Origin: Catellatospora sp. IY07-71
GTDB lineage: Bacteria; Actinomycetota; Actinomycetes; Mycobacteriales; Micromonosporaceae
Length of the DNA: 64,000 nucleotides
Reading direction: 5' to 3'
NCBI RefSeq assembly: GCF_018326265.1
Contig: NZ_AP023360.1
Coordinates: 7,871,001 to 7,935,000 of the forward strand
Positions 25,631 to 36,253 of this stretch are shown one piece after another. The position numbers and the translations under genes were made by a program. A model generated the notes under the pieces. The model searched no databases. It saw nothing but the letters and a program-made list of their open reading frames with translations, and was not told where the DNA came from. Within the stretch, counting starts at the first letter, position 1. Every line of letters starts with the position of its first letter.

Positions 25631-25704
25631 GATCGGCCGACTTGCCAGGCACCCGGGCGTATCTTGGGGACCCATTCGGCCATGTGCCAGGCAAGTCGAC
25701 GGAT
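25631..25704. repeat. Palindromic element family D, copy 1
   Basis: CGACTTGCCAGGCAC (25638-25652) and GTGCCAGGCAAGTCG (25684-25698) pair at 14 of 15 positions, bounded by GATC at both ends. The interior contains CGGGCGTATCTTGGGGAC. The reverse complement shares arms and the GTCCC...GATACGCCCG core with copy 2 at 49426-49494. Confidence 0.8.
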
Positions 25705-25826
25705 CTCGAGGCGGCCGCACGGGCGGTCGCGCGGGCGGGCGACACACGGGGCTCGCGGAGTCGCGCCGGGCGCGCCCGGTAACCTGCTCCGGTGCAGGTC
25801 TGTCAGTCGATGAGAGAACCGGCGCG

Positions 25827-26147
25827 ATGACGGACGTGAAGGTCGTCGCCGCGGCCGGCACCCGCTGCGGCACCTGCGCCGAGGCGCTCTACCTCACCGC
25901 GCAGGTCCCGCAGCCCAGGTCCAGCCGCACCCGCACGGTCGGCCTGTGCCCGCAGTGCGACGCCGGGCGCCCCGAGACCCAGGGCCTGCTGGCGTACTTC
26001 GCCGAGCACCAGCGCGTCCGCCCCGAGGACCTGCACCAGGTGCACGAGCTCGTCGGCCGCTGGCTGGAGGCGCTCACCGAACGCGCCGACCGTGACGGCT
26101 CCCTGGCCGCCGACGTCGAAGCCTGGTGGGCGGCGCGGGCAGGCTGA
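25827..26147 (+). CDS. DUF6300-like zinc-ribbon protein
   Basis: Small protein of 106 residues with two CxxC pairs (CGTC near residue 16 and CPQC near 41), likely a zinc ribbon, followed by a helical part (LLAYFAEHQRV). It resembles the DUF6300 family of actinobacterial hypothetical proteins; function unknown. ATG start with a weak purine-rich stretch upstream. It follows a repeat-containing gap and precedes the Eis-like gene by 41 bases, so the two may be cotranscribed. Confidence 0.75.
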   Translation: MTDVKVVAAAGTRCGTCAEALYLTAQVPQPRSSRTRTVGLCPQCDAGRPETQGLLAYFAEHQRVRPEDLHQVHELVGRWLEALTERADRDGSLAADVEAWWAARAG

Positions 26148-26188
26148 ATCCGGTTGCCGTGCCCGCCCCGGCGGGTTATGAACCTCGT

Positions 26189-27421
26189 ATGGTGACCTTC
26201 CGCGCCGCCACCGCGGCCGACTTCGACGACGTCAACCGGCTCATCCAGCGCTCGTTCCTCAACGACGACGGCGGCCGGGAGTGGGACGAGGAACGCGCCC
26301 TGTTCGAGCCCGAACGGGCCGTGCTCGCCGTCGACGGCGACCGCGTCGTGGGCCACGTCGGCACGTACACCCGCGAGCTGAGCGTGCCCGGCGGCGTGCT
26401 GCCGGCCGGTTTCGTCACCGCCGTCGCCGTCGCGGGCACCCACCGCCGCCGCGGCGTCGCCTCCACCATGCTCACCCGCCAGCTCACCGCGATCCGCGAC
26501 CGGGGCGAGGCGCTCGCGGTGCTGTGGGCCAGCGAGGGCGGCATCTACGGCCGCTACGGCTACGGCATGGCCAGCCGGCGGCTCAGCTTCGACATCGACC
26601 GCCGCGAGGCGCGCCTGGACGGCGCGAAGTTCGACAAGACCCGCCTCGACGGCCTGTCCCTGCTCGCCGGACCGGCCGCGGACTTCCGGCCCGAGATCGG
26701 CATCGTGTACGAGCAGCAGCGCCCGCTCCGGCCCGGCTTCGCCTCCCGCGACGCGCGCTGGTGGGACTACCGGCTCGCCGACCAGGCGTGGCATCGCGGC
26801 GGCGCCGGGCCCATCCAGGCCGTGGTGTGCCGCGAGGGCGACACCGTGCTCGGCTACGCCCTCTACCGCTTCCGCTCGCAGTGGAACGACAGCGGACCCA
26901 ACGGCCAGGTCAGCGTCATGGAGACGATCGCGGCGACCCCCGCGGCGTACACGGCGCTGTGGGAGTTCCTGCTCAACGTGGACCTCACCCGCACCGTGGG
27001 CCTGTGGCTCGGCGCCGTCGACGAGCCCCTGCAATACCTCACCAACGACCCCCGCCGCCTCGGCATGCGCCTCGGCGACGGCCTCTGGGTCCGCCTCGTC
27101 GACGTCCCCGCCGCCCTCTCCGCCCGCCGCTACCCCATCGACGTCGACGTGGTCCTGGAGATCACCGACGACCTCCTCCCCGGCTCCGGCGGCACCTTCC
27201 ACCTCCGCGGCAACCGCGACACCGCCACCTGCGAGCCCACCACCGCCGCCGCCCACCTCCGCCTCGACACCGCCACCCTCAGCGCCCTCTACCTCGGCGG
27301 CAACACCCTCGGCGCCCTGTCCGCCGCCGGCCGCGTCGAAGAACTCCACCCCGGCACCATCACCACCACCGACCCCGCCCTCTCCTGGCCCCGCGCCCCC
27401 CACGGCATAGAAATCTTCTAA
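26189..27421 (+). CDS. Eis-like GNAT acetyltransferase with SCP2-like C-terminus
   Basis: Acetyltransferase of 410 residues with the three-part Eis layout: an N-terminal GNAT (FVTAVAVAGTHRRRGVASTM near residue 75, the acetyl-CoA loop), a second atypical GNAT-like region with the DARWWDYRLAD segment near 190, and a C-terminal sterol-carrier-like region ending FTTDP-like strands. Eis proteins acetylate aminoglycosides or other amines; the natural substrate here is unknown. The ATG at 26189 begins directly at the first strand. The 3' third is very C-rich at wobble positions. Confidence 0.87.
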   Translation: MVTFRAATAADFDDVNRLIQRSFLNDDGGREWDEERALFEPERAVLAVDGDRVVGHVGTYTRELSVPGGVLPAGFVTAVAVAGTHRRRGVASTMLTRQLTAIRDRGEALAVLWASEGGIYGRYGYGMASRRLSFDIDRREARLDGAKFDKTRLDGLSLLAGPAADFRPEIGIVYEQQRPLRPGFASRDARWWDYRLADQAWHRGGAGPIQAVVCREGDTVLGYALYRFRSQWNDSGPNGQVSVMETIAATPAAYTALWEFLLNVDLTRTVGLWLGAVDEPLQYLTNDPRRLGMRLGDGLWVRLVDVPAALSARRYPIDVDVVLEITDDLLPGSGGTFHLRGNRDTATCEPTTAAAHLRLDTATLSALYLGGNTLGALSAAGRVEELHPGTITTTDPALSWPRAPHGIEIF

Positions 27422-27436
27422 CCACCCCCTCTCTCC

Positions 27437-27515
27437 CGCGCCGATCTTGCGTGAACTGTGGGTACGACACGCCTTTTCCGGGCATATCCCTAACACTTCG
27501 CGCAAGATCGTCGCG
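27437..27515. repeat. Palindromic element family B, copy 2
   Basis: Arms CGCGCCGATCTTGCGTG (27437-27453) and CGCGCAAGATCGTCGCG (27499-27515) with an interior nearly identical to copy 1 at 19869-19947 (GGGTACGACACGCC, TTTCCGGGCATATCCC). It lies 15 bases after the Eis-like gene. Confidence 0.9.
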
Positions 27516-27546
27516 ATCATGGAGCGGCCCGGCGGGCGATGCGGCC

Positions 27547-27611
27547 AAGGTCGCGGGTTCGTGTCGAAATCTTCGGCCCAACCTTGGGTTTCGACAGGAA
27601 CTCGCGATCTT
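27547..27611. repeat. Imperfect 23-bp inverted repeat next to family B copy
   Basis: Arms 27547-27569 (begins AAGGTCGCGGGTTCG) and 27589-27611 (ends CTCGCGATCTT) pair at 20 of 23 positions around a 19-base centre. It follows the family B element by 31 bases, in front of the ligase gene. Confidence 0.75.
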
Positions 27612-27651
27612 CGCGAGGGCCGCGGTCTGGGGCAGCGGGCAAGATGGGGGC

Positions 27652-29199
27652 ATGCTGTTCGCCGGGATCGCCGCCACCTCGGCCGCCGTGGCGGCCACGT
27701 CTGGCCGCAAGGCCAAGATCGAGCTGCTCGCCGCCGCGCTGCGTGAGCTGGCCGCGGGCGGTGATCCGGTGGAGATCGCGGCGGGTGCCGCGTACCTGAG
27801 CGGTGAGCTGCGCCAGCGCCAGATCGGCGTGGGGTACGCGGCTCTGCGCGACCTGCCCCCACCAGCCGACGCGGCCACGCTCGACATCCGGGCCGTGGAC
27901 GCCGCGCTGGAGTCGATGGGCCTGATCAGCGGCCAGGGCTCGGTCGCCCGGCGGCGGGACGCGGTCGGGGCGCTCTACGGCGCGGCCACGCTGCCCGAGC
28001 AGCGGCTGCTGACCGGGCTGATCGGCGGCGAGCTGCGCCAGGGCGCGCAGGCGGGCCTGCTGGCGGACGCGATCGCGCTGGCCGCGACGGTGCCGGCGGT
28101 GGTGGTGCGCCGGGCCCTGCTCCTGTCCGGCGACCTGAAGGCGGTGGCGGTGACCGCGCTGACCGAGGGTGAGCCGGGGCTGGCGGCGCTGCGGCTGTCG
28201 GTGGGCACGGGCCTGGCGCCGATGCTGGCGCAGTCCGCCCCCGACCCGGAGCAGGCGTTGGCGGTGACGGGGGTGCCCGCGGCGGTGGACGCCAAGCTCG
28301 ACGGGATCCGTATCCAGGCACACCGCGACGGCGACGAGGTACGCGTGTTCAGCCGCAGCCTGGACGACCTGACCGCGCGGGTGCCGGAGATCGTGACGGC
28401 GCTGCGCGCGCTGCCGGTGCGCTCGATCGTGCTGGACGGGGAGGCGCTCGCGGTGGACGAGTCGGGGCGGCCGCGGCCGTTCCAGGAGACCTCCGGCCGG
28501 GCCGCGCAGCGTGCGTCGGGGCTGCTCACGCCGTACTTCTTCGATCTGCTGCACCTGGACGGGGCGGACTGGATCGACGAGCCGGGCACGGCGCGCTGGG
28601 CGGCGCTGGACGACGTGATCCCGCAGCACATGCGGGTGGCGCGGACCCTGGCGGACACGCCGGAGGAGGCGCGGCGGGCGTTCGGCGCGGCGCTGGCCGC
28701 CGGGCACGAGGGCGTGGTGGTGAAGGCGGCGCGCGCGGCGTACGAGGTGGGCCGGCGGGGCGCGGCGTGGGTGAAGGTGAAGCCCCGGCACACGCTGGAC
28801 CTGGTGATCCTCGGCGCCGAGTGGGGCAACGGGCGGCGCCGGGGGTGGCTGTCGAACCTGCACCTGGGCGCCCGGGACGCCGCTGGCGGCTTCGTGATGC
28901 TGGGCAAGACGTTCAAGGGGCTGACCGACGCGATGCTGCGCTGGCAGACCGAGCGGCTGCTGGAGCTGGCGGTGGAGCGCGACGACTTCTGGGTGCGGGT
29001 GCGGCCGGAGCTGGTGGTGGAGATCGCGTTCGACGGGGTGCAGCGCAGCACCCGCTACCCGGGCGGGGTGACGCTGCGTTTCGCGCGGGTGCTGGGCTAC
29101 CGCGAGGACAAGAGTGCCGCCGAGGCGGACACGCTGGACGCGGTCCGGGCCCTCGGCGGCGCGGTGGGCAGCGATCCGGTCACTGCTCCGGAATCATGA
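27652..29199 (+). CDS. ATP-dependent DNA ligase (LigB type)
   Basis: Nick-sealing ligase of 515 residues, the size of mycobacterial LigB. An N-terminal DNA-binding helical domain (1 to about 200) precedes the adenylation domain with nucleophile Lys in AKLDGIRIQ near 216, motif III-like IVLDGEALAV, motif IV EGVVVKAARAAY, motif V WVKVKPRHTLDLVI, and an OB-fold end. No polymerase or nuclease domain is fused. ATG at 27652 lies six bases after CAAGAT and has no proper Shine-Dalgarno, suggesting a leaderless message. Accessory to NAD-dependent LigA. Confidence 0.92.
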   Translation: MLFAGIAATSAAVAATSGRKAKIELLAAALRELAAGGDPVEIAAGAAYLSGELRQRQIGVGYAALRDLPPPADAATLDIRAVDAALESMGLISGQGSVARRRDAVGALYGAATLPEQRLLTGLIGGELRQGAQAGLLADAIALAATVPAVVVRRALLLSGDLKAVAVTALTEGEPGLAALRLSVGTGLAPMLAQSAPDPEQALAVTGVPAAVDAKLDGIRIQAHRDGDEVRVFSRSLDDLTARVPEIVTALRALPVRSIVLDGEALAVDESGRPRPFQETSGRAAQRASGLLTPYFFDLLHLDGADWIDEPGTARWAALDDVIPQHMRVARTLADTPEEARRAFGAALAAGHEGVVVKAARAAYEVGRRGAAWVKVKPRHTLDLVILGAEWGNGRRRGWLSNLHLGARDAAGGFVMLGKTFKGLTDAMLRWQTERLLELAVERDDFWVRVRPELVVEIAFDGVQRSTRYPGGVTLRFARVLGYREDKSAAEADTLDAVRALGGAVGSDPVTAPES

Positions 29200-29371
29200 T
29201 CCAGAGAATGATGTAGATGATGAACTGCGGACCCGGCAGCAGGCACGACAGCAGGAACAGCAGCCGTACCAGCCAGGCCGGAAGGCCGAAACGCTCGCCG
29301 AGACCGGCGCACACGCCGGCGATCCAGCGTCCGTGGCGCGGCCGGTAGAGCCGCCGACCTGATGAGGCCAT
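29180..29371 (-). CDS. PspC-domain membrane protein
   Basis: Protein of 63 residues that is almost entirely a PspC domain: basic RRLYRPRHGRWIAGVCAGLGERFG followed by hydrophobic helices LLFLLSCLLPGP and FIIYIILWIMIP. PspC proteins act in envelope stress sensing. The ATG at 29371 is directly preceded by GAGGAG, closer than usual, so an upstream start is possible. The 3' end overlaps the convergent ligase gene by 20 bases. Confidence 0.85.
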   Translation of the reverse strand: MASSGRRLYRPRHGRWIAGVCAGLGERFGLPAWLVRLLFLLSCLLPGPQFIIYIILWIMIPEQ

Positions 29372-29518
29372 CTCCTCGTCAACTCCTCGAAGACCGTGCG
29401 GCGTGTGTTCGCCGCGGCTGTCTTCGACGGTACGAACCGGGAGCATCCCCGCCCTCGGTCCGCAGGCGGATCCCGGCGCCGGGACGCCCGTACGGGCGTC
29501 CCCTATGGCGCGGGTGTG

Positions 29519-30427
29519 CTACTTCATCTGCCCGGCGGTCAAACCGGCCTGCACCTGGCGCTGGAACACCGCGTACACCACCAGCACCGGCAGCATGGCC
29601 AGGGTGAGTCCGGCGAACAGGCGCGAGTAGTCGCCGCGGTAGCCCTCGCTGATGGCGAGGTTGGCCAGGCCCTGGGCGAGCACCTGCTTCTCGTCGGAGG
29701 TGATCAGCACGACGGGCAGCAGGTACTGGTTCCAGTGGAACAGGAAGTTGAAGATGCCGACGCTGATCAGGCCGGGTTTGGCCATCGGCAGCATGACCCG
29801 GAAGAAGGTCCGGAACGGCCCGCAGCCGTCGATGTACGCGGCCTCGGCGACCGCGTCGGGCAGGGTGCGGAAGAACGCGGTGAGGAAGAAGACCGTGAAC
29901 GGCAGCGAGTACGCGGTGTAGACCAGCATCAGGCCCGGCAGGCTGTCGCGCAGCCCGACCCCGCCGACGATCTTGAACAGCGGCACGAACGCCAGCACGA
30001 CCGGGAACATCATGCCGCCGACGAAGATGAAGTAGACCAGCCGGTGGCCGAGGAACTTGTAGCGGGCCAGCGCGTACGCCGCGGTCGCGCCGAGCAGCAT
30101 GGTCAGCGTCAGCGAGCCGGCCAGCACGATGCCGGTGTTGACGAAGAACTGCCCGATGTGCGCGTGGGTCCACGCGCGGGCGAAGTTGTCGAAGCGCAGC
30201 GCCCCGGGCAGGCCCCACGGGTCGCTGAGGATCTCGTTGTCGTCCTTGAACGAGCTGACGATCACCCACAGCAGCGGCACGGCGGTGAGCAGGCCCCACA
30301 GCACCAGGAACGCGTGCGAGAACACGTTGAGCGTGCCGTCGAACAGCCGCCGCCCGCTGAGCCCGGGCTTCTCCTCCGGCGCGGTCACCTTCTGCACTTC
30401 CCGCGGCGGGGTCACTACGGCGGTCAT
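29519..30427 (-). CDS. Sugar ABC transporter permease (MalG/NgcG type), second operon
   Basis: CUT1 permease of 302 residues with six helices, EAA loop EAAYIDGCGPFRTFF near residue 200 and the MPMAKPG turn. The ATG at 30427 overlaps the upstream permease's stop by four bases. Compared with its paralogue at 19979-20845 it has a longer cytoplasmic N-terminus. No ATPase gene follows; the gap to 29371 shows nothing else. Confidence 0.93.
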   Translation of the reverse strand: MTAVVTPPREVQKVTAPEEKPGLSGRRLFDGTLNVFSHAFLVLWGLLTAVPLLWVIVSSFKDDNEILSDPWGLPGALRFDNFARAWTHAHIGQFFVNTGIVLAGSLTLTMLLGATAAYALARYKFLGHRLVYFIFVGGMMFPVVLAFVPLFKIVGGVGLRDSLPGLMLVYTAYSLPFTVFFLTAFFRTLPDAVAEAAYIDGCGPFRTFFRVMLPMAKPGLISVGIFNFLFHWNQYLLPVVLITSDEKQVLAQGLANLAISEGYRGDYSRLFAGLTLAMLPVLVVYAVFQRQVQAGLTAGQMK

Positions 30428-31335
30428 GAGTGCTCGATCCTCTCGCGGCGGGTCAGGCGCAGGGACAGGACGGTGACCGACAGCGTCACGAAGAACATCA
30501 CCACGCCGATGGCCGAGGCGTAGCCCCACTTGTAGTCACCGAACGCCTCGGTGTAGAGGCGCAGGCCGATGACGTCGGTGCTGAAGTTCGGCCCGCCCTT
30601 GGTCATCACCTGGACCAGCGCGAAGCCGTCCAGCGCGATGATGGCCAGGTACACCCAGGCGACCTGGATGGTGTCCCAGAGCAGCGGGATGGTGATCTTC
30701 ACGAGGGTGGTGGTGCGGCTGGCCCCGTCCAGGGCGGCGGCCTCGTAGATGTCGCGCGGCACCGACTGCATCGCCGCGCCGAACAGCACCACGTAGAAGC
30801 CCACGTTGGCCCACACCATCACGGCCAGCACGGCCCAGAAGGCGAACTTCGGGTCGCCGAGCCACACCTGGGCCAGGCCGTCCAGGCCCACCGCCCGCAG
30901 CGCGCCGTTGAGCAGGCCGCCGCGCGGGTTGTAGACCTCCATCCAGAGCACGCCGACGATGGAGACGGACAGCATCTGCGGCGCGAAGTAGATGACCTTG
31001 TAGAGCGAGGAGCCGCGCACGCCGGTCACCGCGCCGCGACCGCCCCGGCCGCCCACGTTGAGCATGGTGGCCAGGAACAGCCCCAGCGCGATGGTGAGCA
31101 CCGGCAGCAGCACCAGCAGCCACAGGTTGTTGAGCAGCGCGTTCCAGACGTACTCGTCCTTGAACAGGCGCTTGAAGTTGTCGAACCCGACGAAGTCGTA
31201 CTTCGACGACAGGCCCTGCCAGTTCGTCGTCGCGATCAGGAAGGACTGCGCGTACGGGGACAGCACGAAGTAGCCGTACAGCGCCAGCGGCGGCAGCAGG
31301 AACGCCAACAGCAGCGGATACTTCCCGTGTCTCAC
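30424..31335 (-). CDS. Sugar ABC transporter permease (MalF/NgcF type), second operon
   Basis: CUT1 permease of 303 residues beginning MRHGKYPLLLAF, EAA loop EAAALDGASRTTTLVKI near residue 200. GTG start with GGGAGGG six bases upstream. It is the counterpart of 20858-21763 and is coupled to the second permease. Confidence 0.93.
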   Translation of the reverse strand: MRHGKYPLLLAFLLPPLALYGYFVLSPYAQSFLIATTNWQGLSSKYDFVGFDNFKRLFKDEYVWNALLNNLWLLVLLPVLTIALGLFLATMLNVGGRGGRGAVTGVRGSSLYKVIYFAPQMLSVSIVGVLWMEVYNPRGGLLNGALRAVGLDGLAQVWLGDPKFAFWAVLAVMVWANVGFYVVLFGAAMQSVPRDIYEAAALDGASRTTTLVKITIPLLWDTIQVAWVYLAIIALDGFALVQVMTKGGPNFSTDVIGLRLYTEAFGDYKWGYASAIGVVMFFVTLSVTVLSLRLTRRERIEHS

Positions 31336-31416
31336 GTCGGGCCCTCCCCTTCGAGTTCCTCGTGGAGCGGCGCCCGCCCCGCCCGTGGCAGACGTGGCGG
31401 ACGCCGCGTGATCATG

Positions 31417-32844
31417 TCAGCTGCGCTTGTACTTCTTGAAGCTGCTGTCGGCCGCGATGGTGTCGGCGCCCTTCTGGCAGGCGGCCAGGAACTCCGCCGG
31501 GGTGGTCCGCCCGGAGAAGAACTCGCCGCAGGCCGCGTCGACCAGCTCGCGCTCCAGCTTGCGGTAGTACACCGGGTAGATCCAGTTGAAGCCGTTGCTG
31601 CCCGAGGCGGCCAGCGCCTTGGTCACCGAGGTGAGGCCGAACGGCAGGGTGACCCCGTCGGCCGCGCCCGCGATCACGGACAGGCTGGAGACCTTGCCGG
31701 TGAAGTCCTTGGCGCCCTTCATCGACAGCATGTGCCGCATGAGCTCCATGCCGCCGCGCTCGTTCTTGGCCTTGGCCGGCACGATGAACGGCTCGCCCGC
31801 GGTGCCGCGCATGGCCTCGAACGGCAGCTTGTCGCCCGCGCCCAGGCTCGGCGTGGGGGCGATGGACATGTTGAAGTCCGGCGGGGTGACCGCCTTCTGC
31901 TCGCTCTCCAGCCAGGAGCCGCAGGAGATGAACGCGGCCTTGCCGTTGCACCACTCGGTCTGCGACTGCTTGTGGTCCAGGCCGGGCGAGCCGTCGAGGA
32001 TGTACTTGTCCTTGACGATCTGGTACCACGCGTCGGCGGCGGTCTTCATCGCGTCGGAGGTCCAGGCGCCGGGCTCCAGGTTGTCGATCGCCATGGCGAC
32101 CTGCGGCCCGCCGAGCTTGATCGCCGTCGAGATGACCGGCCAGCTCATGTAGCGGGGGTGCTTGCCCTGGTAGGTCCACGGCGCGATGCCCGCGGCCCTG
32201 ATCTTCTTGCACAGGGCGATGTGCTCGTCCCAGGTCTTCGCGTACTCCCAGCCCTTGGCCTCGAACAGCTTGGTCGAGTACCAGATGCCGTACGCGGTGT
32301 ACGCGTAGTTGAGCACGTACATCTTGCCGTCGAAGCTGCCCGCCTCGATGGTGCCCGGCAGCAGGGTGTCACGCACCTTCTTGCCCGGCACGTCCAGGCT
32401 CGGGGCGTCCAGCAGCGGGGTCAGGTCGGCGAGCGCGCCCTGCTCCACCAGGCCGCCGAGCGGGATCTGCCCGGCGCCGGAGTTGTTCACGAAGTCCGGC
32501 GGGGTGCCGTCCACGAAGCGCGGCTGGAGCTCGGTGTTGATCTCCACGACCGCGTTGTGCTTGACCTCCGCCTTGGGGTAGGTCTCCTTGTACATCGCCT
32601 GGTGCGCCTTGGCGTAGTCCTCGCCGAAGCCGCCGTTGAAGATGACGATGTCGAGCGGGGCGTCTTCCTTCACGCCCAGCGGGTTCTTGTCGCTGACGGT
32701 GCCCTCGTACTTGCCGGTCGACTCGCCGGAGTCGTCATCGCCGAGCGCGCAGCTGCTGAGCAGCCCTGCGGCCGGACCGGCGAAGACGCCCGCCGCGGCG
32801 GCACGCCGCAGGACGCTACGCCGGGTCAGGTCGGACTGTGCCAT
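31417..32844 (-). CDS. ngcE: NgcE-like amino-sugar-binding lipoprotein, second operon
   Basis: Solute-binding lipoprotein of 475 residues. Signal with TRRSVLRR, hydrophobic core and lipobox LLSSC near residue 34. The mature chain (NPLGVKEDAPLDIVIFNGGF, LQPRFVDGTPPDFVNNSG, LTPLLDAPSLD, GGMELMRHMLS) fits my memory of Streptomyces NgcE even better than the first paralogue. ATG at 32844 with AAGGAG five bases upstream; an upstream extension has no signal. No regulator gene accompanies this operon. Confidence 0.88.
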   Translation of the reverse strand: MAQSDLTRRSVLRRAAAAGVFAGPAAGLLSSCALGDDDSGESTGKYEGTVSDKNPLGVKEDAPLDIVIFNGGFGEDYAKAHQAMYKETYPKAEVKHNAVVEINTELQPRFVDGTPPDFVNNSGAGQIPLGGLVEQGALADLTPLLDAPSLDVPGKKVRDTLLPGTIEAGSFDGKMYVLNYAYTAYGIWYSTKLFEAKGWEYAKTWDEHIALCKKIRAAGIAPWTYQGKHPRYMSWPVISTAIKLGGPQVAMAIDNLEPGAWTSDAMKTAADAWYQIVKDKYILDGSPGLDHKQSQTEWCNGKAAFISCGSWLESEQKAVTPPDFNMSIAPTPSLGAGDKLPFEAMRGTAGEPFIVPAKAKNERGGMELMRHMLSMKGAKDFTGKVSSLSVIAGAADGVTLPFGLTSVTKALAASGSNGFNWIYPVYYRKLERELVDAACGEFFSGRTTPAEFLAACQKGADTIAADSSFKKYKRS

Positions 32845-33202
32845 CACCACTCCTTGCCAGAGACGGTCTGGTATTTCCCTACAAGATTTGGCCGTGTTCT
32901 GAAGGATTCTTACGGCCGCCGTCGGCAAGAGGCAAGATGTCGCCGCAGAAACGTTACGCAGACTTTCTACAGAACCCCCATAATTCGCCCCCAGGCCTTC
33001 GTGACCACGTTGTCAGCCGTTCACTCCGGCACCCGCGATGAAACTTTTCACCAGCGGCGCCCGTGGTCCCGGCGGTTGTTCCGGCAATGGCCTCCCAGCA
33101 GCGAATACGTCAGCCCGAAGCCCGGTCACCCTACATGAGAACGGCTCCACCCGGGCCGCCGTGCGTGCCCGGGTGGAGCCGTTCGCCGAGGTGGAGCGGG
33201 GT
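32845..33202. other. 358-base intergenic region upstream of second importer operon
   Basis: Contains the leader and presumably the promoter of the minus-strand importer operon in a relatively AT-richer stretch (32860-33010), where TTGCCT and a TAAGAAT box 17 bases apart are a weak candidate on the minus strand, and the terminator hairpin of mmsA at 33139-33184. No gene seen. Confidence 0.5.
33139..33184 (-). terminator. mmsA terminator, 17-bp hairpin
   Basis: GAACGGCTCCACCCGGG (33139-33155) is repeated exactly inverted at 33168-33184 around a 12-base loop, starting 18 bases after the mmsA stop on the minus strand. Confidence 0.75.
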
Positions 33203-34705
<1,503 letters not shown>

Positions 34706-34758
34706 GCCTTGCTCCTTGCCGGGGCCGCCGGTCGCGGCGGCCCCGCTGGTTCTTCCGC

Positions 34759-36060
34759 TCACGCTCTGGTCGCCTGCTCGTATGCCCTGGCCAGCGCGCC
34801 GGCCAGGATGTCCAGGCCCTCCTTGGCCTCCGCCTCGGTCAGCGTGAGCGGCGGGCCCATCCGGATCACGTTGCCGTAGAGGCCGCCCTTGCCCACCAGC
34901 AGGCCGTTGGCCTTGGTCTCCTCCAGCACCTTGACCGCCAGCTCCGGCGCCGGGTCCAGGGTGCCGGGGCGGACCAGCTCCAGCGCCAGCATCAGGCCCC
35001 GGCCGCGCACCTCGGCCACGATCGGCGAGCCCAGCTCGCGCAGCCCGGTGTGCAGCAGGCCGCCCACCCGGGCCGCGTTGGCCTGCAGGTCGTGCGACAG
35101 GACGTAGTCGAGCACCGCCTGCCCGGCCGAGGCGCTGACCGGGTTGCCGCCGAACGTGTTGAACGAGACGGCGCTCAGGCAGTCCATCACGTCGCCGCGG
35201 GCCACCACGCCGCCCAGGGTGAAGCCGTTGCCGATGCCCTTGGCGAAGGTCAGCATGTCCGGCACCGCGTCGTGTGCCTGGTAGCCCCAGAAGTGCTCGC
35301 CGGTCCGGCCCCAGCCGGTCTGCACCTCGTCGGAGACCCAGAGGATGCCGTGCTCGTCCAGCACCTCCTTGATCGCCTTGAAGTAGCCGTCCGGCGGCGC
35401 GACGAACCCGCCCACGCCCTGAATCGGCTCGGCGATCAGGCAGGCCACGTCGCCGGCGGTGGTGGTGGCCAGCACCTCGCGCAGATCGGCCACCGAACGC
35501 GCGATGTACTCGGCGTCGGACAGGCCCGCGAACACGCCCCGCAGCCGGTCACCGGAGTGCAGGTAGCTGACGTTCACCGGGGACAGCGAGGTCGCCGACC
35601 AGCTGCGCTGGCCGGTCACGGCGAGCGCGGCGAAGCTGCGGCCGTGGTAGCTGTTGCGCACGGCCAGGATCTGGTTGCTGCGGCGGAACTGGGTCGCCAG
35701 CAGCAGCGCGGTGTCGTTGGCCTCGGTGCCGGAGTTGGCCAGGAACACCTTCGCGTCCGGGATGCCGGACACCTTCGCGATCTTCTCGGCCAGCTCGACC
35801 TGCTTACGGATCAGGTACAGCGTCGAGGAGTGGGCGATGCCCTTGTCGAGCTGGGCGCGCACCGCGTCGGAGATCTCCGGGACGTCATAGCCGATCATCG
35901 TGGTCAGCACGCCGCCGAAGAAATCAAGGTATGTGCGCCCGGCGGCGTCGGTGACCCGGCAGCCCGCGCCGGACACCAGCTCGATCGGCTCGGCATACAG
36001 CGGGTTGATCCAGTTGGGCAGCACGGCGCGGTGGCGGGCGAGCAGATCGTCGGTGCTCAT
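34759..36060 (-). CDS. Class III aminotransferase (beta-alanine/amino-methylpropionate type)
   Basis: PLP-dependent aminotransferase of 433 residues. The cofactor site is NSGTEANDTALLLA, the phosphate-binding SYHGRS, the aspartate in WVSDEVQTGWGRTGE, and the Schiff-base lysine in TFAKGIGNG near 270. With mmsA after it and a PucR regulator before it, a role in beta-alanine, 3-amino-2-methylpropionate or pyrimidine/ureide catabolism is likely, although 4-aminobutyrate is possible. ATG start; GAAGGA lies about 11 bases upstream. Confidence 0.9.
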   Translation of the reverse strand: MSTDDLLARHRAVLPNWINPLYAEPIELVSGAGCRVTDAAGRTYLDFFGGVLTTMIGYDVPEISDAVRAQLDKGIAHSSTLYLIRKQVELAEKIAKVSGIPDAKVFLANSGTEANDTALLLATQFRRSNQILAVRNSYHGRSFAALAVTGQRSWSATSLSPVNVSYLHSGDRLRGVFAGLSDAEYIARSVADLREVLATTTAGDVACLIAEPIQGVGGFVAPPDGYFKAIKEVLDEHGILWVSDEVQTGWGRTGEHFWGYQAHDAVPDMLTFAKGIGNGFTLGGVVARGDVMDCLSAVSFNTFGGNPVSASAGQAVLDYVLSHDLQANAARVGGLLHTGLRELGSPIVAEVRGRGLMLALELVRPGTLDPAPELAVKVLEETKANGLLVGKGGLYGNVIRMGPPLTLTEAEAKEGLDILAGALARAYEQATRA

Positions 36061-36253
36061 GGGTTAACACGTCCTTCGGCGGGCGGAATCGCTGTGTCAC
36101 GGATCACCCTGGACGCTCCCAGCTCCGGGGAGCCCGGGCAAGCTACATCCTGCCAGCCCCACGGGCACATGGCTGACAGGTCGTCAACCCGACGCGCCTC
36201 GTGGCGGGCGCGCCGCTTAAGAATCGAAGGCTGCACCTCGGTTTTTCCGTAGG

